A DNA stretch of 64,000 nt from assembly GCA_023374045.1 (NCBI GenBank), contig CM041776.1, positions 119,307,000-119,370,999 on the forward strand, given 5' to 3'. Below the pieces are notes generated by a model that saw only the letters and a program-made list of their open reading frames with translations, did no database searches and was not told the origin of the DNA. The DNA comes from Limonium bicolor. Lineage: Eukaryota > Streptophyta > Magnoliopsida > Caryophyllales > Plumbaginaceae. Within the stretch, counting starts at the first letter, position 1. Every line of letters starts with the position of its first letter. The translations under genes and the position numbers were made by a program. Positions 23,700 through 33,560 of this stretch are shown here, piece after piece.

Positions 23700-24048
23700 G
23701 TAAGAGGCCCATGAGGACGCACCACGAGAGTAGGAGCGGTTAGACCTAGGATGGGTTGTTTATTTTGAGTACGGGTTGCGCTTGTGCACCCGTCTGTTTA
23801 TATTTAAACTGATGTAAGGTTGTGATTATGACTTAGTTACTTGTACTCGGTTGGTTGGTGGTGTTTTGGATGGTGCTGGTTTGGGCGGTTGTTTATTTTG
23901 GATAAGTGTTGTAATTTATAAGGCCGGTATATTCTAACGATCAGACCGTGGCAAGGTCCAGGTGTTTGTTTTCCCGCTGCGACGAATTCGATTAAGTGTT
24001 AAGTTTTACGATAACCACGATTGGCTTTGGATGGGGTGTTACAAAAAG

Positions 24049-24076
24049 TGGTATCAGAGCGTAGTTACGCTCTGAT
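24049..24076 (+). promoter_or_regulatory. Primer-binding site of A in a perfect hairpin
   Basis: TGGTATCAGAGC at 24049-24060, five bases after the LTR. ATCAGAGCG (24053-24061) and CGCTCTGAT (24068-24076) form a perfect nine-base stem with a six-base loop, so part of the tRNA-binding site pairs with its own downstream sequence. Confidence 0.9.
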
Positions 24077-24266
24077 CAAGAAATACCGGACATGAGTAAC
24101 CCCCAAGTTAGGATATAAATTAAGGAATAAGTGATGGGTTAAGGGTGTGAGAAGTTAGAGTGAGTAGAGTCAGATGACCACTAATAAGTGTGGATCGTCT
24201 TTACCGTCTACGGACGTTACAAATTCGTTAACCGAAACAGTGGTGGATACGAATCTAATGTGAGTT

Positions 24267-25671
24267 ATGCTTGTTCAGATGTCAAGAAGGAGAAGCCGAG
24301 GTCGTGGTCGAGGCGACGAGACTGAGATACCAGAGGAGCAGACGATCACAGAGATCGTAGCTGCCGCCTTAGGGCATATGGGCTATCAGCCCGGTGTGGG
24401 TGCACCACCTCCACCGCCACAACCTCGGGAACCAAATTGGGTGAAGAGTCTTGCAGACCTTCGACCCGCACACTTTAAGGGGGAGACCGACCCCGCCAAG
24501 CTTGAGGCGTACATCTCCGAGTTGGAGACCGCCTTTGAGACCCTTGATGTCCCTGCTGGGATCAAGGTGCGTCTGGCTGCTTTCTATCTGAAGGGGGCGG
24601 CAGGCGATTGGTGGAAGCTGGTGAGGGCCGAGCATGTGGCCAATCCAGAGTTCGGCTGGGAGCAGTACACCGCCTTGCTACGAGCAAAGTACTACCCCGC
24701 CCATGTCCAGACAAAGAAGCGCTTGCAGTTGGATGCGCTTAAGCAGACTGACAAGATGACAGTGGACGAGTATTACTCAGAGTTCACCGCCTTGCTCCAT
24801 CTTCTGCCAGGTCTTGGATATTCAGACCAAATCCTGGTGGACCGCTTCTATGGCAGGCTTAGCCATCGACTCCGCTACGGCATGGGGCCGATGAGTTATA
24901 CTACCTTGCAGGTAATAAGAATGATTGAGAATTGAGTAAGTAGATGAGTAAGATTTAGATTATGAAGAATAAGAGTGACTAATACTGTGGAAAGCAGGAG
25001 TGCTATCATGCCGCTGCTAAGGTTGAGATAACCGTCCAGTTGAGGGACGAGAAGAATGCTAAGAGGAAGAATGCTGGTAAGAGCTCGGAGAGTCAAGGGC
25101 AAGGAGGGTACAAGAAATAGAAGTACGAGCCTCAGGCCCAGAAAAATCAGAACCCAAAGGGGAAGGAGGAAAAGGAGAAAGCTCCGGAAGAGCCATTGAA
25201 GTTGACGTATGCTTACGCAGCTACACCCCTGCGCTCTAGGGCGCCAAAGGGTAAGAGATTGGTATTGAATGAGTTAAGAAACAATTAGTGACCGTTTGAG
25301 ATATGACTATTGATATTATGAATGATCAGGATCTGAGACTGAGAAGGGAGCCGGTGGTGGCTACCAGCGACGCTACATCTGTAGGTGGTGTCACAAGGAC
25401 CACCCCGGGCTCGATTGCAAGGGGAACAAGGTGGAGTGCAACTTTTGTGGGGTGTACGGACACCGAGCATATGAGTGTTACCGGAACCCTGCTAGCAGAG
25501 CATATAGGCCCGACACCAGGGGCAAGGGCAAGACCGATCAGGGAGCTGGATCTGACGGTCAGAGGAAGGTGCAGCAGGCGGCAGACAAGAACCCACGGGT
25601 GACCCAGAAGTCGGGACCCACACTACACTTGGTGGACCGGGACGATGAGCCTGAACCCTCATCGAGGCCAG
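24267..25671 (+). CDS. Element A: Gag, three coding exons
   Basis: Exon 1 covers 24267-24911. Its start is ATG at 24267, or four codons later at 24279, where the Arg-rich MSRRRSRGRGRGDE begins. It holds the Gag core (FKGETDPAKLEAYI, FYLKGAAGDWWKLV, LHLLPGLGYSDQ). Intron 1 is 24912-24997. Exon 2, 24998-25250, encodes a Lys/Glu-rich linker with an in-frame TAG at about 25118. Intron 2 is 25251-25329. Exon 3, 25330-25671, carries two zinc knuckles, CRWCHKDHPGLDC and CNFCGVYGHRAYEC, and an acidic tail. All introns are GT-AG and 79-86 bases long, and the reading phase is kept across each one. The stop in exon 2 means this copy cannot make full Gag. Introns in gag are unusual for Ty3/Gypsy, though spliced introns are known in Ogre elements. 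Confidence 0.8.
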
Positions 25672-25803
25672 GTACCGCTATAACCACTTAGTAATAAAAT
25701 TGCCTGCTTACCGCATTATCATGCATGTTTGGTGAATAATTGAGTTAAGTAAGAATGAGATGAGATTAGAACTTAAGTAAGATATAACCTACTACCACTT
25801 TAG
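25672..25803 (+). other. Intron between Gag zinc knuckles and the AlkB exon
   Basis: Donor CCAG/GTACCG, acceptor CACTTTAG/GAAGC, 132 bases. It interrupts a codon after its first base, and joining restores an open frame into the AlkB domain. The same donor joined to the acceptor at 26697 gives an intron of 1026 bases that skips AlkB and also keeps frame. Confidence 0.7.
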
Positions 25804-26542
25804 GAAGCTTCAACATCTGCTATCCAATACCATTTACACCTAACCCGGAGCACACCGACATCGAAACCATAGACTTTCCAACCGAACAATGTCAGGTTAT
25901 CCGCCCAGGTATGATTTTATTAAGGGGATATCTGACACCCGAAGCACAAATAGCCATCATCAGAAGATGCAATCAACTAGGAGTGGGACCGGGAGGTTTT
26001 TATACACCGGAGTACCCAGGGGGAGCAAGGATGAAATTAAAAACGATGAGCTTAGGCAAGGATTGGAATCCGTATGCCAAGAACTACCAAACTACGAGGA
26101 TGCAAGATGGAGTCTCACCACCGGGGATACCCGAAGAGTTCCATGCAGTTATTACACAAGCCATGGAAATCGCTCAGCAGTTGGAAGCTGAACCGATTCC
26201 AGACATTCAGGCAGACATTTGCATTGTGAACTTCTACGAGAAGGATGGGCGACTTGGACTACACCAGGATAAGGACGAGACAACGGAGTCTCTCGAAAGG
26301 GGGATACCCGTAGTGTCTAGGTCCATCGGGGATGATGCAGAGTTTTTATACGGCAAGCAGAAGCTTGCAGACCGTTCGAATAAGTTGGTACTTAAGTCAG
26401 GAGATGTGTTAATTATGGAGGAGAATCAAGGATGTTATACCATGGGATTAGGAGAATCAAGCTGAATACAGCACCGTCAGCAGTAATCAATGCGACACAT
26501 ATGAGACCTGGGAGATTAAACCAAACCTTTAGACAATATTAG
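25804..26542 (+). pseudogene. AlkB-like 2-oxoglutarate/Fe(II) dioxygenase domain carried by element A
   Basis: Resembles the ALKBH1-type catalytic domain of plants, an enzyme family that removes methyl groups from nucleic-acid bases using Fe(II), oxygen and 2-oxoglutarate. Features in order are the start PGMILLRGYLT, IVNFYEKDGRLGLHQDKDE with the first two iron ligands His (26262-26264) and Asp (26268-26270), the SIGDDAEFLYG strand, and GDVLIM. One G is missing near 26415-26420, after GDVLIM. The expected third ligand (YHG, His at 26441-26443) and the C-terminal RPGRLN signature (Arg of the 2-oxoglutarate pocket) then lie in another frame, which ends at TAG 26540-26542. In the present frame it stops at 26463. 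From 25804 the exon is in phase with gag exon 3, so the expected product is a Gag-AlkB fusion. VVSRSIGD has Arg where D has Phe. The loss may be real decay or an assembly error in a GGG run. Confidence 0.88.
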
Positions 26543-26697
26543 CCATGTAATGTTGGGATGAGATGAGGAATGAGATGTAAGATTGAAGCACATGTTGTAA
26601 ACAGGATGGTTATGAATAAAATAACAGTGTTGTTCATATAAATTGTTACGACTCTTGTTATACCATCAATACTCATGAAACTTGTGAACACAATTAG
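26543..26697 (+). other. Spacer between AlkB and protease
   Basis: AT-rich, with stops in all forward frames, ending in a splice-acceptor-like AACACAATTAG at 26697. No protein-like frame. It would be removed as the end of the 1026-base intron in a Gag-Pol transcript. Confidence 0.6.
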
Positions 26698-27152
26698 GTT
26701 ATGGACTCGGTACGGAAGGTGCGCTAAGCATACTTACAGAGGCACAGGCCGACGCCAGCGGTACTATCCTCACCGGCACCTTTCCGATTAATGGAATTGA
26801 GGCATCAGTTCTCTTTGACTCAGGGGCCTCGCATACCTTTGTCTCGGCATCATTCGCGAGCAGGTTGGGGCTAGACGCTGATGAGCTACCCGACTTCACG
26901 GTTACGCTCCCGTCTAAGGAGAAGGTTCGTTGCACTCGTTACTACCGAGGAGCCACTGTCAGAATTAAGGGAGAAGACTTTCCAGTCAGTTTTATTGAGT
27001 TCAATGAGCTAGGATTTGATGTTATCTTCGGGATGAAGTGGTTGGAGCGGCACAAGGGACGTATCCTCTGCGCCGAGCATAGATTGCTGCTCAGGAGTCC
27101 GTCTGGGGTAACAATATCATACCGCCAGAGGGCCCAGAGAGCCTTCGACTAA
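26698..27152 (+). CDS. Element A: aspartic protease
   Basis: Starting at 26698 the frame is open and in phase with the gag exon 3 donor at 25671. The retroviral-type protease shows [10 protein letters not shown] with catalytic Asp, and later [10 protein letters not shown], the second conserved block. It ends at TAA 27150-27152, where one base appears to be missing: in the next frame the text continues directly into the RT linker. It lacks its own good start codon, as expected for a domain expressed as part of Gag-Pol. Confidence 0.85.
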
Positions 27153-28632
27153 GATCATCACCGCCATGGCAATGTATATGGACTTGAGGAGAAAGGAAGA
27201 AGTGTACCTCTGCTATGTACAGGACATAGAGAGAGACCCTGAGTTCGACCCCGACTTACCGGTAGTGTCGGAGTTCCCCGACTTGTTTCCACGGGAACTA
27301 CCCGGCATGCCACCCACTCGGGAGGTAGAGTTCACCATCGAGCTGCTACCTGGTACCGGACCGATAGCCAAGGCACCATACCGTATGGCTCCGGCAGAAA
27401 TGACTGAGTTAAAGGAACAATTGAAAGATTTGTTAGATAAGGGATTTATAAGACCAAGTGTGTCACCATGGGGAGCGCCAGTCCTCTTCGTGAAGAAGAA
27501 GGATGGTAGTCTCCGCCTCTGCATCGACTACAGAGAGCTGAATGCAGTGACAGTGAAGAATAAGTACCCACTACCCCGCATTGACGATCTGTTCGATCAG
27601 TTGAAGGGAGCATCTGTGTTCTCCAAGATTGATCTCAGATCGAGGTATCATCAGATAGCCATTAAGGAGGGAGATATTGAGAAGACGGCATTCCGGACAC
27701 GATACGGCCACTATGAGTTTACAGTGATGCCGTTCGGTTTGTCGAACGCACCGGCGAAGTTTATGGATCTAATGAACCGCTTGTTCCGGGAGCAGCTGGA
27801 CAAGTCGGTTGTGGTGTTTATTGATGACATTTTGATATACTCGAAATCTAAGGTTGAACATGAGTAACATTTGAGGAGAGTATTGGAAATATTGAGGGAG
27901 AACCAGCTATATGCTAAGTTCTCCAAATGTGAGTTTTGGCTTGACCAGGTCTCTTTCCTAGGTCATGTCATCTCAGATGCTGGGATCTCAGTGGATCCAG
28001 CAAAGATTGATGCCATACGTACTTGGCCAAGGCCGAAGACTGTTACCGACATCCGGAGCTTTCTCGGTCTGGCAGATTACTACAAGAGGTTTTTTAGGGA
28101 TTTCAGCAAGGTCGCGAAACCGATGACCAGTCTGATGAAGAAGGATGCACCGTTCTTGTGGACGGCTGACTGTGAGAAATCATTTCAGAGCTTGAAGGAC
28201 TCACTGACCACTGCACCGGTTCTGACCATTCCAGAAGGTACAAAGGGCTTTGAGGTTTATTGTGATGCATCCGACAGAGGGTTGGGTTGCGTGCTCATGC
28301 AACATGGCAAGGTGGTGGCATATGCCTCACGCCAGTTGAAAAAACATGAGGAGAACTACCCCACACATGATTTAGAGCTGGGAGCTGTAGTCTTCGCTTT
28401 GAAGATATGGCGCCACTACTTATACGGGGTTAGTGTGACGATCTACACCGATCATAAGAGTTTGAGATACATATTTACTTAGAAGGAGTTAAATCTTCGA
28501 CAGAGGAGATGGTTAGAGTTTCTGAAAGACTATGACATTGACCTCCAGTACAAAGAGGGAAAGGCCAATGTCGTAGCAGACGCCCTGAGCCGTCGAGCAC
28601 ACTCACTCCATTCGCTAGTTTCTTTCTCCAGC
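27153..28632 (+). pseudogene. Element A: reverse transcriptase and RNase H
   Basis: The RT linker and fingers start near 27166 ([20 protein letters not shown]). [27 protein letters not shown] (usually SGYHQ), [10 protein letters not shown] and the catalytic FIDDILIYS follow. TAA at 27865-27867 replaces an expected CAA. In the same frame the connection region ([21 protein letters not shown]) and RNase H ([28 protein letters not shown]) follow. TAG at 28480-28482 replaces CAG in the conserved [22 protein letters not shown] marks the end of RNase H. Apart from these point stops the enzyme is complete. It would copy element RNA to DNA in the virus-like particle. Confidence 0.92.
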
Positions 28633-29863
28633 TTGGTTGATGAGGTGCGAGAGGCTCAGAGGACAGATGAGTACACGAGAGAGGTCAGACAGAAGCTGAC
28701 AGATGGTACCTTTGAGAGTCAGAAATACGACTTCAGACTTCATGATGATGATCTGATCAGATTAAAGGGCCGGTTATGCATACCACGGGGCAACACGGAT
28801 CTGAAAGACCGTATACTTAGGGAATCACACTGTTCTTCAGTTTCCATCCATCCGGGAGCCTCTAAAATGTATAAAGACATGAAGAGATACTTCTGGTGGT
28901 CGGGGATGAAGACAGATGTTACCGAGTTCGTCTTGAGGTGTCTCACGTGCCAGAAGGTAAAATTCAAGCACCGACGACCAGGCGGAATGGTACAATCGAT
29001 GCCAGTTCTGGAATGGAAGTTCCATGATATTTCCATGGACTTTGTAGTTGGACTTCCACCTGCTAGGGGAGGTCTCAACATGATATGGGTGGTGGTGGAT
29101 CGCCTTACCAAAGTAGCCCGATTCATACCGATGAAGGATACTTGGAAGGTGACCAAATTAGCTGAGTTGTTTGAAAAAGAAATAATGAGACATCCCGGGA
29201 TACCAAAGTCCATAGTGTCAGATAGAGATACCAGATTCCTTTCGAGGTACTGGAGAGCTACTAGAGAAGCGTTGGGTACAGAACTCAAGCTGAGTACCGC
29301 GTTCCATCCTCAGACAGATGGTCAGACCGAGCGTACTATTCAGACACTCAAGGACATGCTGAGGGCATGTGCCTTAGACTTCCAGGGCAGTTGGATTGAC
29401 AGACTACATCTGATCGAGTTTTCATACAACAACAGCTATCACGCTTCGATCAAGATGGCACCTTTTCAAGCGTTGTACGGCAGACCATGTCGTACACCGC
29501 TCTGCTGGGATGAGTCGAGTGAGACGGTCATTATAGGACCAGAGTACTTAGAGCAGGTTAAGGCTGAAATTCAGCAAATCAGGGAGAACATGAAAGCTGC
29601 TCAAGATAGGCAGAAGTCGTATGCTGATGTTCGACGACGGGACCTGGAGTTCGCAGTGGGCGACCAGGTATTTCTGCGAGTTTCACCGATGAAAGGTGTA
29701 TTCAGGTTTGGGCAGAAGGGCAAATTAAGCCCGAAGTTTGTTGGTCCTTATGAGATTACGGAGCGGGTGGGCCTGGTTGCTTACAGGTTGAATTTACCTG
29801 CTGAGTTGGGTAAAGTGCATGATGTTTTTCATGTTTCACAGCTAAAGAAATACATGCACCACC
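28633..29863 (+). pseudogene. Element A: integrase, main part
   Basis: Zinc-binding HHCC region (HP/GASKMYKDMKRYFWW, CLTCQKVK). Catalytic core with Asp in MDFVVGLP, Asp in VSDRDTRF and Glu in HPQTDGQTERTIQTLKDMLR. C-terminal GPF/Y-type module (GDQVFLRVSPMKGVFRF, GKLSPKFVGPYEI) and DVFHVSQLKKY. The frame is open throughout. It is interrupted after codon KKYMHH by insertion of N; the chromodomain follows at 38302. It would insert the DNA copy into the genome. Confidence 0.93.
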
Positions 29864-31641
29864 TGTTATACCCAAAATTTTGACCCCCTGGTTAAGGTCT
29901 ACGAGGTTGTGAGAGCCATCTCCATCAAACAGTAAGAGACTCCGGCCCGATCGGCGTGTTCCAGGGCCTGAGGAGGAGCAGCTTCGTCATTGTCAGGGGC
30001 GTTTTCGTAATTTTTAAGGCTTCTGAGTTCTCCTATAGGCTTTCTCTCTCCTCCAAAGGGTGCCCAATCAGCTCGAAATGCTTTGATATTTTAACCCATG
30101 ATAGAGGATGACATTTTAAGCATAATGGCGTTGGAATTTTGATTTTTCGAATTTCCAATAATTTTCTAGCAATTTCTGATTGAATCTGACGAGAAATTCA
30201 ATTTAAAAATGCTCCAGCATTTAAAAAATTCGTTTCCACCTCAGAAAATTCATAATATCCATTCTTGACATGTGGTTAAAATTTCATAGCAAAATTCCTT
30301 TGGGAAGTTACTCAGTTAAAATATCGAAAAATCTTACTTTTACTAGATTCTCTTTATCTTTAAGGAAAGTCTATATAAGGGGATAGGTTTTTGGATAAAA
30401 TCAGAACCTCACATGCTGAAGAACCCTAGAGAGTCAGAAAACACGGCCTCCTCTCTCTCTCTCACGTTTTCCAACACCCGGCCACCCAAATCATACTGAA
30501 ATCCCCCGAAATCACCATCTAAACACGTTTTCCAATCCCCAAAGCACCAATAACCATCAAAACCTCACAAAACACCTCTAAAACGTGAAGAACAGCCAAG
30601 AACAACCAACAACCAGAAGCTTGGGTCGAAATCCTCTCGGGTCTGCCATCAACGGAGCACTCGACGAGTCCCGGTGTGAAGAAACGTTGTGAATCCGAAG
30701 GTAAAACAGGTAGAAACTCCACTTCCCTGATTCACCACGGTATTATCTGTCTTGCCTCAAAATTTGGGCTCAAACTAACCTTCGTAGGCTTCTGTATTGC
30801 TGTTTATTTAAGCCTCTGTCAGATAACTTGTTTGCTAAGTTTCGTGCTTAATTCGAATTCAAATTGAAAACTTTCAATCACTAACGTCTTGTACATCTTT
30901 CAGGCTACACACCCAAAAATTTGAGCTCAAAACACCCTCGGGAACCTTCTGAAAACCCCGTCCGTGGGTGGTCCGTGACCTCGGACCTATGGTCCGGGAC
31001 CTCGGACGCGTTGTCCGAGACCACGGACACCCACGGACGGCGGCGGGATTTTAAAAATTCAAAATTTAGGTTTTTCTAATAATGTCCGGGCCCACGGACA
31101 TCCTGTCCGTGGCCCCGGACTTGCAAATTTTTGTTTTCCTTTAATTTCGACTTTTCTGTATATTTAGGTTAACTGGGGTCCGTGGTCTCGGACGTTTGGT
31201 CCGTGGCTACGGACGTAAGCAAAATTTGACCTAATTCTGCCTCCGAAACCCTAGTTTAGGTAGCTTTTAATTTCACTTTAATTCTGTCAAAAAATGTTAA
31301 AAACAAAAAAAAACAGAAGCTCGCGCACTTAGGTTAAAACGACTCGTAATAAGCCGTAAATAAACTAAGTAGAGGAAAAACGACCTAGGAAGGGTAATGA
31401 AAGTAATTGAACCCTAATTAAGTCGAATATCAAGCCCCCGAACCCGAACTCTCCTTTCCTAATTTGATCTAGGTTAAAATTAGGTGGCGACTCATAATAG
31501 GTTCCAGTGAGCTAGCTTAGGTTTTAATAATTATTGTTATATGACATAGTTATTAATCTTAGGCTATAAGTGGACCTAAAACCCAATCAGATCCCAATCA
31601 ATTTATTCAACATAGGATAGGGTTTAAAATCGAGGCTCACA
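29864..31641 (+). repeat. 5' LTR of N
   Basis: TATA box CTATATAAGG at 30371-30380, a leader with a donor-like GAAGGTAAAACAGG near 30700, and a GC-rich array of GTCCGTGG/CCACGGAC and GTCCGAGG/CCTCGGAC pairs at 30958-31215. Compared with the 3' copy it has extra bases at many homopolymer positions. Confidence 0.93.
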
Positions 31642-31663
31642 GACTGGCGACTCTGCTGGGGAC
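31642..31663 (+). promoter_or_regulatory. Primer-binding site of N
   Basis: TGGCGACTCTGCTGGGGAC begins two bases after the LTR end. The complementary site with one difference is next to the right LTR of C (51037-51058). Confidence 0.75.
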
Positions 31664-33560
31664 AAGATTCTTAATATTAGCTTGTTTAATTTTAAGAAAG
31701 AGGGCTTAACTTGAAAATGTTTATTTATGGCTTTTATTACATTGTTTGTTTATCTTTGTGCGCACTTTAATTCCTGCACCTTTGCATCATATGAGAGCGA
31801 GGGTCCACGCAAACCGATTTCACCCTGGGACCCGTTTGAGGGTCCCCTGTCAGGGACTCACACCTTTTAGGTGATGTGAATAAGCGGGGGAAAAGAGGAG
31901 GGGTGTCGTCTAACCACACCCCCTTAATACCTGGGCCTTAGCCCCAAGCGTTTTCCTGGCGGTGCCCTTACCTAGCCCATTGTTTGGTCAGTCAAAGACC
32001 CGACCGTAGACGCACACCTTCAGGTGATGTGAAAAGAGTGGGGAAGCCCAAAGAGAATAGCGTGCAAGCCCTATTCCTTTGTGGTGACCTGGGCCCATGC
32101 CCCAAGCACCTCTCCGGATCGATCCATACCCAATTTGGTTGAAGCGTCTAGTAAGGACATGTTGAACTTGTGTGGGCCTTGTTTGCTTGTATGATCGGCC
32201 CACTGCCAGCCTAGAAATTGATAGGAACTCTTCCTATGTCAACTCAGCCCAACCTGGAATTCACGACTTCATTGTTTGCGGCCCTAAGGCCCTGTTTGGT
32301 TTGAATAAATGAATTGTTTGTTTGGGCTCTGGCCCAAAAGTTTAGACCTAGGTGATTTCTCTCTTTCGGCCCAATTTGAATTATCAATTTAGTTCTAGGC
32401 CCATGAAAACAAATCCACCGAAAGCAGTTCATGAAAATCCATCAGGCCTTTCCGTTTCAGGGTTTATTCTAGTCTAGAAAGACTTCCCACTCGGGCTTTG
32501 GCCCAAAATCCTAGGTATAAGTACCATCTTTTAGGCCCAATCAGAAGTACTCGGCCCCAAATTCCAATTCACATCTGGGACATGGTTTAGAAATCATTTC
32601 GGCCCATGCGCCCTCTTTCTAGCCCAAACACATTTTGGCCCAGGTGCCAAATTCTTAGAATATTCCAAGTGCCACACTCATAACTCACTTAATCTGGGCC
32701 CATAGACCAATTCATAGTTTTGGCCCACGAACTTTGCTCTGAAACCAAAATTTTGGCCCATAACATTTGAATCCCAGATAGTTTGTGCAACCCATTCATT
32801 CTAGTTTCTGGCCTCAAGGCCCAACAAGATCATCAAACGAATCTTAGGCTTCAAGGTTTCTCTCTCGGCCCAGTGGCACATTCACGGTCCATGTGGCTTC
32901 CTTCGGCCCGTTTACTCCACTTCCAGATTAAGGGTATTCAGGCCCGCACATCCGTTCCAGTCTAGAAGTCCCTCTGGCCCATATTTCTTACTTCAATCTG
33001 AAATCGTTCTGGCCCAAGTGCCACAATCCCAAATCATTCCGGCTCAAGTGCCATTTTCCTAAACACATTCAGGCCCAAGCGCCACATCCTCAAACACTTT
33101 CTGGCCCAAGTGCCACATATTCTAAACATTCCGGCCCTAGTGCCACAGTCTCACAACATGTTCTGGCCCCAGTGCCGCATCCTCATTCCGTCCCGAGTGC
33201 CAACCCGCTTATGAATCATTCTGGCATGTGTGCCTCACTTTCAATTCATCCAGGCCTGAGTGCCTATCCACATCCACTACCTTGATCACATACATCCCAT
33301 GTGTCTCGCCACACTCCCTTCTCCACATGAAACTCATTCTTGCGCAGGGAATATCTCACCACCTTGTCGGCTTCCACCACTTGTCACCTCTCAATAGAAA
33401 GTTTCACCGTACACTGAAAGAATCCCACTACCATGTTTTACTTTCATCACTACATCACTCCACCAAAACAGCAAGACTTCATCACCACGTACCACCACAC
33501 ATACAGCCACCTCCAACGGATAACTTGGGTATTCAAAAGGCTTGTCAAAAAACCCCACAA
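31664..33560 (+). mobile_element. N interior, first part: GGCCCA-rich region
   Basis: No reading frame resembles a known protein. From about 32050 to 33260 the hexamer GGCCCA (TGGGCC on the other strand) recurs dozens of times. From 32990 it settles into a roughly 30-base unit containing GGCCCAAGTGCCACA. C has the mirror region at 49600-50420. Confidence 0.75.

Larger units (their letters stand above)
19882..24043 (+). repeat. 5' LTR of element A
   Basis: Starts TGAAATACCCC and ends GGGGTGTTACA, followed by the primer site. It contains a promoter region near 20500, exon-like leader segments, a long region without coding potential (21180-22200), the GC-rich array (22236-22552) and a hairpin plus acceptor (23669-23699). 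Confidence 0.95.

Noticed and set aside
25889..26191. Overlapping frame beginning MSGYPPRYDF
   Set aside because: It is the other frame of the AlkB exon. The frame at 25911 carries the family motifs and is in phase with the splice site.
25804..26542. AlkB as a host gene that merely received retrotransposon insertions
   Set aside because: It lies between gag and protease of a complete LTR-bounded element, and a diverged copy has the same neighbours and phase in another element.
27140..27170. Programmed frameshift between protease and RT in A
   Set aside because: No slippery site is visible, and the homologous G/H family is in one frame there. A lost base is simpler.
28740..29288. Long antisense frame opposite the integrase
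   Set aside because: A shadow of integrase codons; it has no family resemblance.
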